Origin: JAGOPY01 sp964619555
GTDB taxonomy: Bacteria; Bacteroidota; Bacteroidia; Bacteroidales; JAGOPY01
Assembly: GCA_964619555.1 (NCBI GenBank)
Contig: CAZUDV010000001.1
Span: forward strand, 268,100-332,099
Direction of reading: 5' to 3'
Length of the DNA stretch: 64,000 bases
Shown here: piece after piece, positions 45,801-55,100 of the stretch
Numbering within the stretch: the first letter of the stretch is position 1
How the letters are laid out: each line of letters begins with the position of its first letter
Notes under the pieces: model-generated
What the model was told of the DNA's origin: nothing
What the model saw: only the letters and a program-made list of their open reading frames with translations
The model's database searches: none
Program-made: the position numbers and the translations under genes

Positions 45801-46701
45801 TGGATGAGGGTATGGTAGCAATTCTTTTTCCGGCCCCAAGGTCTGTGTTCAGAAAATAATAAGTATAATCGCTGTAAATATTCTGCTCATGCTGGAATGC
45901 CTGGCTGAAACTCTGGTAGGACCAGGCATGTGGTGACTGCCCGTAAAATAAAATATAATCCTGGGCATCGAAAATGCCATCCGCTTCTCCTGCTACATAA
46001 ATCGCATTTTCAACCAGGTCATCGCTCCTGTACTCATTCAGGGATTCTGGCAAAACCCCTCCCCCGTTGCCATATAGACGAATCTTCTTCGGATCTAGGG
46101 TGGCCGGATCTATTCCCATAGTCTGCAGATCGCTGTATGTAATCACGTGGATGCCGGTTTCCGTCACGGATAGTTTGTACCATTCACCGGAAGCGAGGAC
46201 CGAACTGGACGCCAGGGAATTTTTTACCATGCCGTTTGAATGGCCCTCCTCGAAGCAGGAAATCGAATAGTTAAAAGAAATCAGGACTTCCGCCTGTCCG
46301 TTGTAAGGATTTAACCGGAATGGAACCAACTTGAATATGGCCACCGGGATGCCGCGCTCATAAGAAATTGACGCCTCGTAGCGGAGTTCGCTGGAAATGA
46401 GCTGGTAACCAGGAACAGAAATAATATCATCAGGTGCAATATCAAAAACTTCATTACTGATGTTGATCTCAATCGAACTTGTTTGACTGTCCAGAATGAT
46501 ATTTTCATGATAAACAGGGAGAAGGCCATAGGCTTTTTCGTATTGGGCGCCTTCAAAATAAGGTTGTAACAGGGTATCAGATGGCCCGGTGGCATATTTA
46601 TTCAGCCCTTTCCAGGATATGGCCCTGTTAAATGGTCCATGATCCGCAAAAGCAGCCATGGTGGCAAAGACCAAGGTAAGGAATAATGCAATTTTTTTCA
46701 T
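42898..46701 (-). CDS. porU: T9SS sortase PorU homologue, copy 2 (C25 peptidase)
   Basis: A 1267-residue paralogue of the neighbouring gene with the same domain order: signal peptide (MKKIALFLTLVFATMAAFA), N-terminal module (ASGEWYKLSVTETGIHVITYSDL), C25 catalytic domain with NYTGHGGEVGWGHER (His about 775) and TATCEFSRYDDPE (Cys about 807), and a C-terminal FlgD-like Ig domain (YPNPFSHAHYTTFVFSHN ... RGQEAGAQGKLILLN). Motif spacing is almost identical to copy 1, implying tandem duplication followed by divergence. Both keep the catalytic dyad. It has a -7 element upstream and probably heads the transcript. Confidence 0.87.
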   Translation of the reverse strand: MKKIALFLTLVFATMAAFADHGPFNRAISWKGLNKYATGPSDTLLQPYFEGAQYEKAYGLLPVYHENIILDSQTSSIEINISNEVFDIAPDDIISVPGYQLISSELRYEASISYERGIPVAIFKLVPFRLNPYNGQAEVLISFNYSISCFEEGHSNGMVKNSLASSSVLASGEWYKLSVTETGIHVITYSDLQTMGIDPATLDPKKIRLYGNGGGVLPESLNEYRSDDLVENAIYVAGEADGIFDAQDYILFYGQSPHAWSYQSFSQAFQHEQNIYSDYTYYFLNTDLGAGKRIATIPSSTEAPNVFVNSFTDYLYHEQDLFNLVNTGRVWYGEVFDVTTTYNFSYDIPDLDTSSPALLRAYVAAKSVQSSSFTFSSGNTPIMTASISGIPASSETYARAYIGSDWFNPESVNKIDIRINYQKTTSSSMGWLNYFELNFKRFLRYSGSQLSFREPSSAGPGSVAEFTLLNAGQEVAIWNVTNPTHAVRIQTNIAGNNQVFRIAQDTLQEFIAFNGSDYLPVTFIEKVPNQDLHGSGPVDMVIITHADFAGQAERLAAFHREMDGLTVLVTDIREVYNEFSSGAQDITAIRDFMKMLYEKSPEGQKPKYLLLFGDASFDYKDRIEGNSNFIPTWEDDESLTIVYSIATDDYYGFMDGPGDNLLDIGIGRLPVSTVEQATVAIDKIIHYATNSSVVMKDWRNMICFVADDEDANLHLNQAEEMAVFMNSNYGEYNIDKIYVDAFPQISTPGGQRAPEVNSSINNRMNKGALVMNYTGHGGEVGWGHERFLEISDINSWTNYDHMPIFITATCEFSRYDDPERVSAGELTYLNNNGGAVAMFTTARATFGGSNFNLNTALFEIMFEKEDGDWYRFGDLIRIAKNRGGVVDNDKKFILLGDPALQLAYPILDVVTTRINGENISDTPDTLQALSKITIEGEVRDGDDLASSFNGTLFPIVFDKPSLITTLDTDPTSQPKTFELQNNILYKGKAQVTGGRFSFTFIVPKDIAYQYGFGKISYYAEDDDKTDAHGYYKNIMIGGLNQAIEPDLTGPLVKLYMNDIYFRSGGITDQNPDMLAFASDESGINTIGTGIGHDIVAVLDGNTDKPIILNDFYEADLDSYTSGTIRYPFQDLAEGKHTLSLKVWDVFNNSGEAYIEFNVVKSDDFVIEELVNYPNPFSHAHYTTFVFSHNQSDGSLDINLRVFNLAGQVVKTFESSILPQGYRTEVIDWNGMDDSGNYLAQGIYIYRLSVRNSRGQEAGAQGKLILLN

Positions 46702-46746
46702 AAATTCCGTGTTATTGGTTTATGGATACCGGTTGATTCCTGAATG

Positions 46747-46754
46747 CAAAAATA
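46747..46754 (-). promoter_or_regulatory. Bacteroidota -7 promoter element for the porU pair
   Basis: The minus strand reads TATTTTTG, 45 bases before the ATG at 46701. The divergent porP/sprF-like gene starts at 46863. Confidence 0.55.
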
Positions 46755-46862
46755 AAACGCTGCAGATTATTCCTTATTGTCACATATTTAAAACCCAAAA
46801 AAATATATTTCGAATAAAAAAATATTGTATAATTGTGCCGTCAAAAATTTAAGGCTGGATTG

Positions 46863-47873
46863 ATGTTTCGTAAACTGCTCTCTCTAATAACTGTTGTAAC
46901 ACTATTTTTGTTCAACAATCCAGGGAAGGCTCAGGATCCTGAGTTTTCTCAATTTTACGCCAATCCTTTATACCTGAATCCGGCACTTGCCGGATCAAAT
47001 ATCTGTCCGAGGCTTGTGTTGAATTACCGCAACCAATGGCCTGGTCTTTCCAAAAGCTTTGTCACATACAATGCCTCTTACGACCAATACATCGATAAAA
47101 TCTTTGGCGGCGTGGGCGTCCTCCTGAATGTTGACAATGCCGGGGATGGGATGCTGAAGACTACCCAGGCCAGCCTGATGTATGCTTATCACCTTCAGGC
47201 AGCCAAGCACTTTTATATCAATATGGCCGTGCAGGGGACATTTTATCAGAAATCCCTGAACTGGAACAAGCTCCAGTTTGGCGATCAGATAGATCCTCAG
47301 CTTGGTTTCGTGCTGCCATCCGGTGAAACCCCTCCGGATAATACCTCCGTCATAGTTCCGGATTTCTCAGCGGGATTGGTATTCGGATGGAAAGGGATAA
47401 TACATGGTGGTGTCGCAGCCCACCACCTCACTCAACCGGATCTGGCTTTCTATGATCAGAATGAAAACAAACTCCCCATGAAACTGACCGGGCATTTCGG
47501 CGTTAACATCAGCCTTGACCGAAGCGGCATGGGAGGTGGCTTATCGGAAGAAGACGGACCGAAATTTTATCTGGCACCTAATATCCTGTACCAGCAACAG
47601 GGAGAATTCCACCAGCTTAATGCCGGAGTCTATGTCGTCAGGTTGCCGATCATTGTCGGAGGCTGGTTCAGGCATAATTTTGAAAATGCCGATGCGGTGA
47701 TTGCGCTCGTCGGCATCAATTATAAAAGCCTGAAAATAGGCTACAGTTACGATATTACATTGTCAAAACTGCAAAGCAATACGGGAGGTGCACATGAAGT
47801 GTCACTCGCCTGGCAATTTCCGTGTATAGAAAGAAAAAGAAATATCCGTGCAATAAAATGCCCGGAATTTTAG
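46863..47873 (+). CDS. T9SS membrane protein PorP/SprF family
   Basis: ATG 46863 gives 336 residues; ten extra in-frame residues upstream are unlikely. Signal peptide MFRKLLSLITVVTLFLFNNPGKAQ, then QDPEFSQFYANPLYLNPALAGS, the defining N-terminal motif of the PorP/SprF family. These outer-membrane barrels link the T9SS or specific adhesins such as SprB to the surface. The barrel pattern continues to a final segment GAHEVSLAWQFPC. It is 33 bases upstream of gldJ and divergent from the porU genes. P. gingivalis PorP lies with porKLMN, but here those genes are not adjacent. Confidence 0.9.
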   Translation: MFRKLLSLITVVTLFLFNNPGKAQDPEFSQFYANPLYLNPALAGSNICPRLVLNYRNQWPGLSKSFVTYNASYDQYIDKIFGGVGVLLNVDNAGDGMLKTTQASLMYAYHLQAAKHFYINMAVQGTFYQKSLNWNKLQFGDQIDPQLGFVLPSGETPPDNTSVIVPDFSAGLVFGWKGIIHGGVAAHHLTQPDLAFYDQNENKLPMKLTGHFGVNISLDRSGMGGGLSEEDGPKFYLAPNILYQQQGEFHQLNAGVYVVRLPIIVGGWFRHNFENADAVIALVGINYKSLKIGYSYDITLSKLQSNTGGAHEVSLAWQFPCIERKRNIRAIKCPEF

Positions 47874-47906
47874 TTAATTATATCTGAAATCAAACTAAAG
47901 CTTTAT

Positions 47907-49379
47907 ATGATCAGATTCAGGAATTTGAAAGCAGTTCTTATCGCAGGTGCCTTTCTTGCCCTGCTGGCTTCCTGTAAAAAGGAAGTTTCAAGAACCACCG
48001 GCTGGGAATACAACAATCCCGAAATGGGAGGATTTGAAGTGGCATCTGCCCGTGAACAGATCACCGGCCCCGGATTGGTTCTCATTGAAGGCGGCACGTT
48101 CACAATGGGAGCCAATTATGAAAATCTGACTTACGAATGGGATAATATCCCCAGAAGAGTCACGGTCCCTTCATTTTATATGGACCAGACCGAAGTGAGC
48201 AACCTTAACTACCTGGAATACCTGTTCTGGCTCGACAGGGTCTTTGGACAGGACTTCCCCGCGGTCGTTAAAAATGCACGCCCCGATACGCTCGTCTGGC
48301 GCGAAAAACTGGCTTACAACGAGCCACTGGTGGAAAATTATCTCCGCCATCCGGCATACCATGACTATCCGGTTGTCGGCGTGACCTGGCTCCAGGCTAA
48401 TGATTTCTGCCTCTGGAGAACAGATAGGGTGAATGAGTTGATGCTGATCAAGGAAGGAATCCTGGACTTCGATCCGGACCAGAAAAATGAAAACAACTTT
48501 AATACCGATGCCTATCTGGCCGGCCAGTACCAGGGCCTTGTCAATAAACCCAAGGAAGATCTGGACCCCAGCGGTACCGGGGAACGGGGAATTCGCCTCG
48601 AAGATGGGATCCTCCTGCCGAAATACAGGCTCCCAACCGAAGCCGAATGGGAATATGCTGCCCTTGGCCTCATTGGTAATACCCTGTATGAAAGAGTGGT
48701 CGAAAGAAGGATTTATCCGTGGAATGGAAATTACCTCCGTACCGATCAGAAAAAATATTACGGCAGCTTCGTAGCCAACTTTAAAAGAAGCAGCGGTGAC
48801 TATATGGGTGTATCCGGCAACCTCAACGACGGTGCCGATCTGCCCGCACCGGTGGGATCATACTGGCCTAACGACTTCGGTCTTTATAACATGGCCGGCA
48901 ATGTTTCTGAATGGACCCTCGATGTGTATCGCCCATTGTCCCCTGAATCCGTAGCTGATTATGCTCCTTTCAGAGGCAATGTCTTTTCAAAGCCCCTTAC
49001 CGACGCTGATGGTATACTGGCAGAAAAAGACAGCCTCGGAAGAATGAAAAGAGTCCCGATCACTGTCGAGGAAAGCATTAACAGAAGCAATTACCGCAAA
49101 GCTGATAATGTCAACTATGATGACGGTGATTACCAGTCAAATATTACCACCGACTGGCTGACCGATCCGGGCACCAACACCACTTCCGATATGTATGAGT
49201 TCGGCGTGACTACCCTGATCACCGATAAATCAAGGGTTGTTAAAGGTGGTTCCTGGCGAGATGGCCCCTACTTCCTGAGCCCGGGTACCCGCAGGTACCT
49301 CGATGAAAACATCGCGACCAACTGGGTTGGTTTCCGCTGTGCCATGATCCGCACTGGAGACCCGATGAGCGGAAGATAA
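47907..49379 (+). CDS. gldJ: Gliding-motility/T9SS lipoprotein GldJ
   Basis: A 490-residue lipoprotein: signal with lipobox LLASC (Cys about 23). The next segment, TTGWEYNNPEMGGFEV and then GPGLVLIEGGTFTMGA, is a strong GldJ signature. The rest is an FGE-sulfatase/SUMF1-like fold (PVVGVTWLQANDFCLWRT, PTEAEWEYAA, NMAGNVSEWTLDVY, KGGSWRDGPYFLSPGTRRY, NWVGFRCAM). GldJ stabilises GldK and is needed for gliding and T9SS function in Flavobacterium. Its proximity to porU and porV matches an arrangement known in that genus. A strong terminator follows before murF. Confidence 0.92.
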   Translation: MIRFRNLKAVLIAGAFLALLASCKKEVSRTTGWEYNNPEMGGFEVASAREQITGPGLVLIEGGTFTMGANYENLTYEWDNIPRRVTVPSFYMDQTEVSNLNYLEYLFWLDRVFGQDFPAVVKNARPDTLVWREKLAYNEPLVENYLRHPAYHDYPVVGVTWLQANDFCLWRTDRVNELMLIKEGILDFDPDQKNENNFNTDAYLAGQYQGLVNKPKEDLDPSGTGERGIRLEDGILLPKYRLPTEAEWEYAALGLIGNTLYERVVERRIYPWNGNYLRTDQKKYYGSFVANFKRSSGDYMGVSGNLNDGADLPAPVGSYWPNDFGLYNMAGNVSEWTLDVYRPLSPESVADYAPFRGNVFSKPLTDADGILAEKDSLGRMKRVPITVEESINRSNYRKADNVNYDDGDYQSNITTDWLTDPGTNTTSDMYEFGVTTLITDKSRVVKGGSWRDGPYFLSPGTRRYLDENIATNWVGFRCAMIRTGDPMSGR

Positions 49380-49400
49380 CCGGTCTGAATCATTTATATG

Positions 49401-49433
49401 CCCCGCCCCGTTCAACCGGAGCGGGGTTTTTTT
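49401..49433 (+). terminator. Intrinsic terminator after gldJ
   Basis: CCCCGC-C-CCG, loop TTCAAC, and CGG-A-GCGGGG form a G/C-rich hairpin with one mismatch, followed by seven Ts (49427-49433). It ends the porP-gldJ transcript. Confidence 0.85.
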
Positions 49434-49440
49434 ATTTTTG
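49433..49440 (+). promoter_or_regulatory. Bacteroidota -7 promoter element for murF
   Basis: TATTTTTG lies at the end of the gldJ terminator T tract, 16 bases before the murF ATG. Terminator and promoter are packed together with one base of overlap. Confidence 0.6.
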
Positions 49441-49456
49441 TATAGACACTTCCGAT

Positions 49457-50755
49457 ATGGATAAAACCCTGGAAAGAATCTATCAATTTTTCCTGAGATC
49501 CGGTACCGTTACAACCGATTCCAGGACAATCAGGCCGGGCGATGTCTTCTTCGCCCTGAAAGGAGAAAATTTCAATGGCAATCATTTTGCCGGTGAAGCG
49601 CTGGAAAAAGGTGCTTCCCTTGCCATTGTCGATGAACCCGGAATGGAGATCAATGACCGGTTCTGCCAGGTGCCGGACTCCCTTGAAGCCCTTCAGGCCC
49701 TTTCATCCTTACACAGGAAAAAGATGCCCGCCAAAATTATCGCACTGACCGGCTCAAACGGAAAAACAACGACCAAGGAACTGATCAGCCGTGTGCTTGC
49801 CTCAACCTACCGTATCGTTGCCACTAAAGGAAATCTGAACAACCACATCGGGGTCCCGCTGACCTTGCTCTCCATCCAGAAATCGACCGAATATGCAGTT
49901 ATCGAAATGGGAGCCAATCACGAGGGGGAAATCCGAAACCTGTGCAGAATTGCCGACCCTGATTATGGATTGATCACCAATATTGGAAAGGCCCACCTGG
50001 AAGGTTTCGGCGGATTGGAAGGAGTGATACGCGCCAAATCAGAGTTGTACCATCACCTGAAATCAAAAAAGGGAGTCCTTTTTGTCAATCGCGATAATCA
50101 TTTGCTGTGGGAACTCTCAAATGGAACCGCCAGGATCAGTTATGGATCCTCTGCCGAATGTGACTGCTGCGGAAACCTGTTGCAACCGGCACCCAACCTT
50201 AACATCGCCTGGCATTGCCAGAACACGAAAACTCAAAACTTACAGACAAGAATTACGGGAGCTTATAACTTTGAAAATATCCTGGCTTCTATTTGCGTTG
50301 GGAATTATTTCGGCGTCCGGCCAGAACTCATCAACCAGTGTGTGGCCGGATACCTTCCCGATAATAACCGGTCACAGATCCTTGAAACGGAAAGGAATAA
50401 GCTGATAATGGATGCTTATAATGCTAATCCTTCCAGCTTTTTTGCCGCTCTGGAAAATTTCAGTCTCCTCGAAACAAAGGCCAGAATGGTCATACTCGGA
50501 GATATGATGGAATTAGGCGAATACGCAAAAGAAGAACATGAAGCTATCATCGGCCGATTGCATAATTTGTCTCTGGATGTCATCATTTTAATCGGACAGA
50601 ATTTTCAATCTGCTGGTAACCATAAAAAGTTCATTTGTTTTGCCGACACGGAAACAGCTATTTCCTGGTTTGAACAGCAGGACTTTTCAGGTTATACAAT
50701 CCTGCTCAAAGGTTCGAGAAAAATGCAACTTGAAAAACTTATCCCTTTTCTGTAA
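49457..50755 (+). CDS. murF: UDP-N-acetylmuramoyl-tripeptide--D-alanyl-D-alanine ligase
   Basis: MurF adds D-Ala-D-Ala to the UDP-MurNAc-tripeptide, the last cytoplasmic step of peptidoglycan precursor synthesis. The 432 residues contain the N-terminal substrate domain (TTDSRTIRPGDVFFALKG), the P-loop ALTGSNGKTTTKE (about residues 96-108), IEMGANHEGEI with the carbamylated-Lys region of the family, and a C-terminal domain with MDAYNANPSSF and ILGDMMELG. Length is typical. It follows gldJ with its own promoter, and anmK starts directly after its stop (TAAATG). Confidence 0.95.
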   Translation: MDKTLERIYQFFLRSGTVTTDSRTIRPGDVFFALKGENFNGNHFAGEALEKGASLAIVDEPGMEINDRFCQVPDSLEALQALSSLHRKKMPAKIIALTGSNGKTTTKELISRVLASTYRIVATKGNLNNHIGVPLTLLSIQKSTEYAVIEMGANHEGEIRNLCRIADPDYGLITNIGKAHLEGFGGLEGVIRAKSELYHHLKSKKGVLFVNRDNHLLWELSNGTARISYGSSAECDCCGNLLQPAPNLNIAWHCQNTKTQNLQTRITGAYNFENILASICVGNYFGVRPELINQCVAGYLPDNNRSQILETERNKLIMDAYNANPSSFFAALENFSLLETKARMVILGDMMELGEYAKEEHEAIIGRLHNLSLDVIILIGQNFQSAGNHKKFICFADTETAISWFEQQDFSGYTILLKGSRKMQLEKLIPFL

Positions 50756-51817
50756 ATGAATGAATTCAAGGTGATCGGTCTGATGTCAGGCACATCTCTG
50801 GATGGATTGGATATAGCTGCCTGCGGATTCTACGTGGAAAACCATCAGTGGAAGTTCAAAATTTACCATGCCAAAACCATACCCTACGATGAAGGATGGA
50901 AAAACAAACTGAAGGACCTGCACCTGAAAGACGCATTCACTTACGCTCTTGCCAATGTCGAATTCGGGCACCTTCTGGGCAGGTCGATCAATTCCTTTAT
51001 GGCCGATACCGGGTTTAATCCTGACCTCATAGCTTCTCACGGCCATACTGTCTTTCACCGGCCCGATCTCGGATTCACCTCCCAGATTGGGTGTGGAAGC
51101 GCTATAGCTGCAGAAACCGGCTTTCCGGTTGTTTTTGATTTCAGAAGCCTGGACCTTGCCCTCGGCGGACAAGGCGCACCACTGGTTCCCGTCGGTGATA
51201 AATATCTGTTCGGCGAATACGACGCCTGCCTGAATCTTGGAGGTTTTGCCAATATATCGATGGATATAGGGAGTGACCGGATCGCTTATGACATCTGTCC
51301 GGTCAATTTTGTATTAAACAGGCTGGCGGGGGAACTGGGCCTTGACTACGACAAGGATGGCCAACTGGCCCGACGGGGAGTTATTGACCCTGATATCCTG
51401 GAAAGATTAAATGTTCTGGATTATTATTCCGTCCCATATCCAAAATCCTTGGGAAGGGAATGGGTCGAGGCCATTTTAGATCCTATCCTTGCGGAATCTT
51501 CCTGCACCCCGGTGACTCTCCTGAGGACATTTACAGAACACATTGCTATTCAGGTGAATAATGCAGCCGGTAACGGCAAATTAAAAAGCATCCTTGTGAC
51601 AGGAGGGGGAGCAAAAAATAAGTTTTTAATGGAACGCATCAGGTCATCAGGGATAAATACCTGGAAAATACCGGATGAACTAATAGTGGATTACAAAGAG
51701 GCCCTGGTGTTTGCTTTCCTTGGAATGCTGCGTCACCGTAAGGATGTAAATACCCTGCATTCGGTAACTGGCAGCAGGATGGATAATTGCGGAGGAGCGC
51801 ATATATATATAAGGTAA
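50756..51817 (+). CDS. anmK: Anhydro-N-acetylmuramic acid kinase
   Basis: AnmK phosphorylates 1,6-anhydro-MurNAc from cell-wall turnover while opening its anhydro ring, giving MurNAc 6-phosphate for recycling. The 353 residues show the N-terminal ATP motif VIGLMSGTSLDGLD (about residues 5-18), ASHGHTVFHRP (about 86-96) with the active-site His, VVFDFRSLDLALGGQGAPLVP (about 124-144; conserved catalytic Asp region) and ILVTGGGAKNKFLMERI. The ATG directly follows the murF stop, so it is translationally coupled to murF. Both act in peptidoglycan metabolism. Confidence 0.95.
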   Translation: MNEFKVIGLMSGTSLDGLDIAACGFYVENHQWKFKIYHAKTIPYDEGWKNKLKDLHLKDAFTYALANVEFGHLLGRSINSFMADTGFNPDLIASHGHTVFHRPDLGFTSQIGCGSAIAAETGFPVVFDFRSLDLALGGQGAPLVPVGDKYLFGEYDACLNLGGFANISMDIGSDRIAYDICPVNFVLNRLAGELGLDYDKDGQLARRGVIDPDILERLNVLDYYSVPYPKSLGREWVEAILDPILAESSCTPVTLLRTFTEHIAIQVNNAAGNGKLKSILVTGGGAKNKFLMERIRSSGINTWKIPDELIVDYKEALVFAFLGMLRHRKDVNTLHSVTGSRMDNCGGAHIYIR

Positions 51818-52172
51818 TACAGGGTTATTGCGATTGTAACTTTCTCTTTTCATCATTTAACAAAGATTTAACACTTTATTGTGATTGACGGGGGCTTTCA
51901 ATGTCTATATTTGATGTTTGAAACCAAATAATTAATTCAAAACTTATGTCGATTGATGCATTATTTAGTTTAAATAAAAAAAAGTAAAGGGAATATTTGC
52001 TTTTTCTGAGTAAATGTTATAAGTTTGTATTTCTTAGGAAAAAGTCATTTTGACGATTTAGAGGTGTATAAATTTTAAATCGCGAATATTGCCAAGCCAA
52101 AGTATTACAAGTCAAGACCTTACATACTAAAATCAGATATGAACATCTATTATTAATTAAAATTCAATTATT
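51818..52172. other. 355-base noncoding region upstream of the large surface protein gene
   Basis: No gene is supported here. It holds a promoter at 51885-51913 and a leader of about 250 nt that is AT-rich. A 13-codon ORF (51946-51987) starts ATG and ends TAA. Near the middle, CGATTTA (52054-52060) can pair with TAAATCG (52076-52082). A second -7-like box, TAAGTTTG (52020-52027), could shorten the leader. No known riboswitch was recognised. Confidence 0.6.
51885..51913 (+). promoter_or_regulatory. Full Bacteroidota promoter for the 1470-residue surface protein
   Basis: TTGAC at 51885-51889 and TATATTTG at 51906-51913 give 18 bases between TTG and TA, near the 19-21 base optimum. Transcription would begin near 51920, leaving about 250 nt of leader before the ATG at 52173. 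Confidence 0.65.
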
Positions 52173-55100
52173 ATGGAAACAAACTACGAAGTGAAACCTA
52201 AGAAAAGTCTGAGGCCACTCAAGGCAGGGCTTTTGGTTTTAGCCATGGTCTGTTTCGTGCTGGGCACCTTTGCACAGCAAGTACAGACTGTCAAGGTGGC
52301 TAGCAACCAGGAACTCCTCCAGGCCTTGGAAAATCCTTCCACAAAGGCGTTGGTCTTTGAGTCGTCTTTTCAAGGCTACTCAATCATTGATTCGCCGGCA
52401 GTGCTCAATGCTCTTAAATCAAAAAATGGCGGCGGAAACAGGGCGCTGGATTGCGTTTATTTTATTCAGGAAAGTGATGTGTGCTGGGAACCAGATAGTT
52501 TATTTAATGACACACTCTGGTCATTCAATTACGCTCTGGCCGGTAACTTAGACCCATTTAACTGTCTTTGTTGCCCGGACACCAACACCGGAACCTGGAG
52601 CTGGAATACCACCAATCCGGATAAAATGCCACCTCCAGGAAGTAACCTCCATTTTTTAAATGCGACGAATCTTCATGGTATGAATTTTATGGTCAATCTT
52701 CCCGGTGTTTATACCCTGAGGTATTACTGGGGATTGCCTTTCAATTCATATGTGCAGACTGAGTATAAATTCTATGATGAATTTGAAATTGATTTATCAG
52801 CACCTGACACCTGCGGACTCACTACTGAAGTTTCCATGTATATTGAAAGTTATTACAGGGAAGGGAATGACACCATCCGGTATTATCTTGTCAATGAATG
52901 TACCGGTGATTCCATCGATGTTTTAGGCCCGGATCTGGAAGATTTCAGTTATATCCCTCCAGCCAATACATGGCAGGAAGCTGATTTTCTCGTAACTGCT
53001 CCTTACCATGGAGTATGGAAATTCTGTGCTCACATTTATGAAATACCCGGAACCGACACCGTTTGCTTACCGGTGACCGAATGTATCTATATCGATTTCT
53101 CCCTGGAACCTATGGCCTATGCCGGAGAAGATGCAGAAATCTGCGAAGATCTATGCTATACCCTCATGGGCTCAACCGGTATCTGGGAAATCTGCTCCAT
53201 GTCACCCAATTTCTATTACACCTGGATGCAGATCAGCGGCCCCGCACAGTTGACTTTTGTTGATGCCAATGACGATACTACCGTTGTTTGCCGTGACTCA
53301 CAAGTCTGCTCATACGGCGAGTATATCATAGCCTTCAATGTCACCAACGGAGAATGCTTCGATTCCGATACGGTTGCGCTCAGATTCTACGAACAACCTA
53401 CCGCTCAAGCCGGTGAAAATGCAGAATACTGCTTCACCGAAGCTTGCTTCTCCATGATGGGAACTGCTTATTCCTATTGCTCCGATCCGATTACATCTAC
53501 CGAAAGGTATCGTAAATGGACCAAGATCGGTGGACCGGCAGCCGTCACTTTCAGTGATGAAACTGACCCGCATGCCTCCGTCTGTCCGGATGAGGAAGCC
53601 GATTGCATCTATGGCTGGTACACCTTCGAATGGCTGGAAGTCAATGGAACCTGCGAAGCCAGGGATACCGTTGAAATCACGCTGTACGAACCGCCAATCG
53701 CCGATGCTGGTGAGGATGCAGAATACTGTCTCGACAGAGAATACAGCTTCTCACTGTGGCATACCCTTGCAGCCCTGCCTTATACCTATTGCCAGGAAAC
53801 CGGCTTCGAAGAGCCTTATGGCTACTGGAGCAAGTGCGGTGGCCCGGGATATGTTACGTTTGTTGATGAAAGTGATCCATTTACCGCTGTTCATGTAAGC
53901 GCATTCGGATGCTACTGCTTCGAATGGCATGAAGTCAACGGCGAATGTGAATCCGTCGATACCGTTAACGTATGCTGGTACGAACACCCGTATCTCGATA
54001 CCCTCGATCTGTATGACAGCACCTGTACCGAACTGTGCTATGACCTCGGCGTACTCGGACTGGTACCTTATGAATACCTGCCCGCTCCGAATGTCAACTA
54101 CAACGTACAGTACTGGACCAAGATAGCCGGTGCCGGTGATCCGATTTTCACCTCTCCGACCGGCATTGTTCCTCCGGAATCAGATCCTGAAGCAGAAGTT
54201 TGCGTTGACGAATATGGCTGCTATACCTTCGCCTTTATCCAGTATAACGGTGACGAGGATTGCGCTGACACCGCCTTTGCCTACCTGTGGTTCTTCGAAA
54301 ACCCGGTGGCTGATGCCGGCGACGATGCCGAACTCTGCGGCAACTGCTACATGATGACGGCAATTCCGTATTCCTACGTGGAAAACGAATGCGCTCCGGC
54401 AGAAGACCAGGCAGCTTACTGGGCGTGGTTTAGCTATATCCCGCCGGCAGATCCTTGCCCGGATGATTATTACGACCTTGAATATATGCCTTCATTCACC
54501 GTAATTGGTGGCGAATGGGATAACCCAGAGGCCGAAATCTGCGTGGAGGATTCTTACTGTGGCATCTACCACGGTATGTACGGATTCGAATGGATTGAAC
54601 ACAATGGTACCTGCGAAGAACGCGATACCGTATGGATCGACTTCAACAAGAAACCGGATCCGCTGCCACTCCGTGGATGGTATACCCCTGAAAATTTCTG
54701 TTCACCTTATGGTAACCTGCGTCCTCTGAACCAGGGTATTAACTTTGAATGGTGTAATGATTGCTACCTGACCTGCCTCTATCCTGAGGATACAGTGCTC
54801 AAAGTCTGTGCAGAATCCTGCATCAGCTTCAGCATTGACTGGCCATGTATGTGCGAAGATATGGGCTCACAGGTCTGTGATTGCGGACCTATCCCGGGAT
54901 GGACCTATGAATGGAGCTTCACCGGCCCGGCCGGAAGCTTCTTCGAAGCCGATCCGCTGTGGTGGGATTGCGATGCAGAATGCTGGAGAGGCAGTGACCA
55001 GGTCAACATTTGCTTCGGCGAATGCTGCGACACCGCCCGCCTGTATCTGACCATTACCACACCGGAAGGTTGTGTGACTACTGAAGAATGGAAATTCTAT

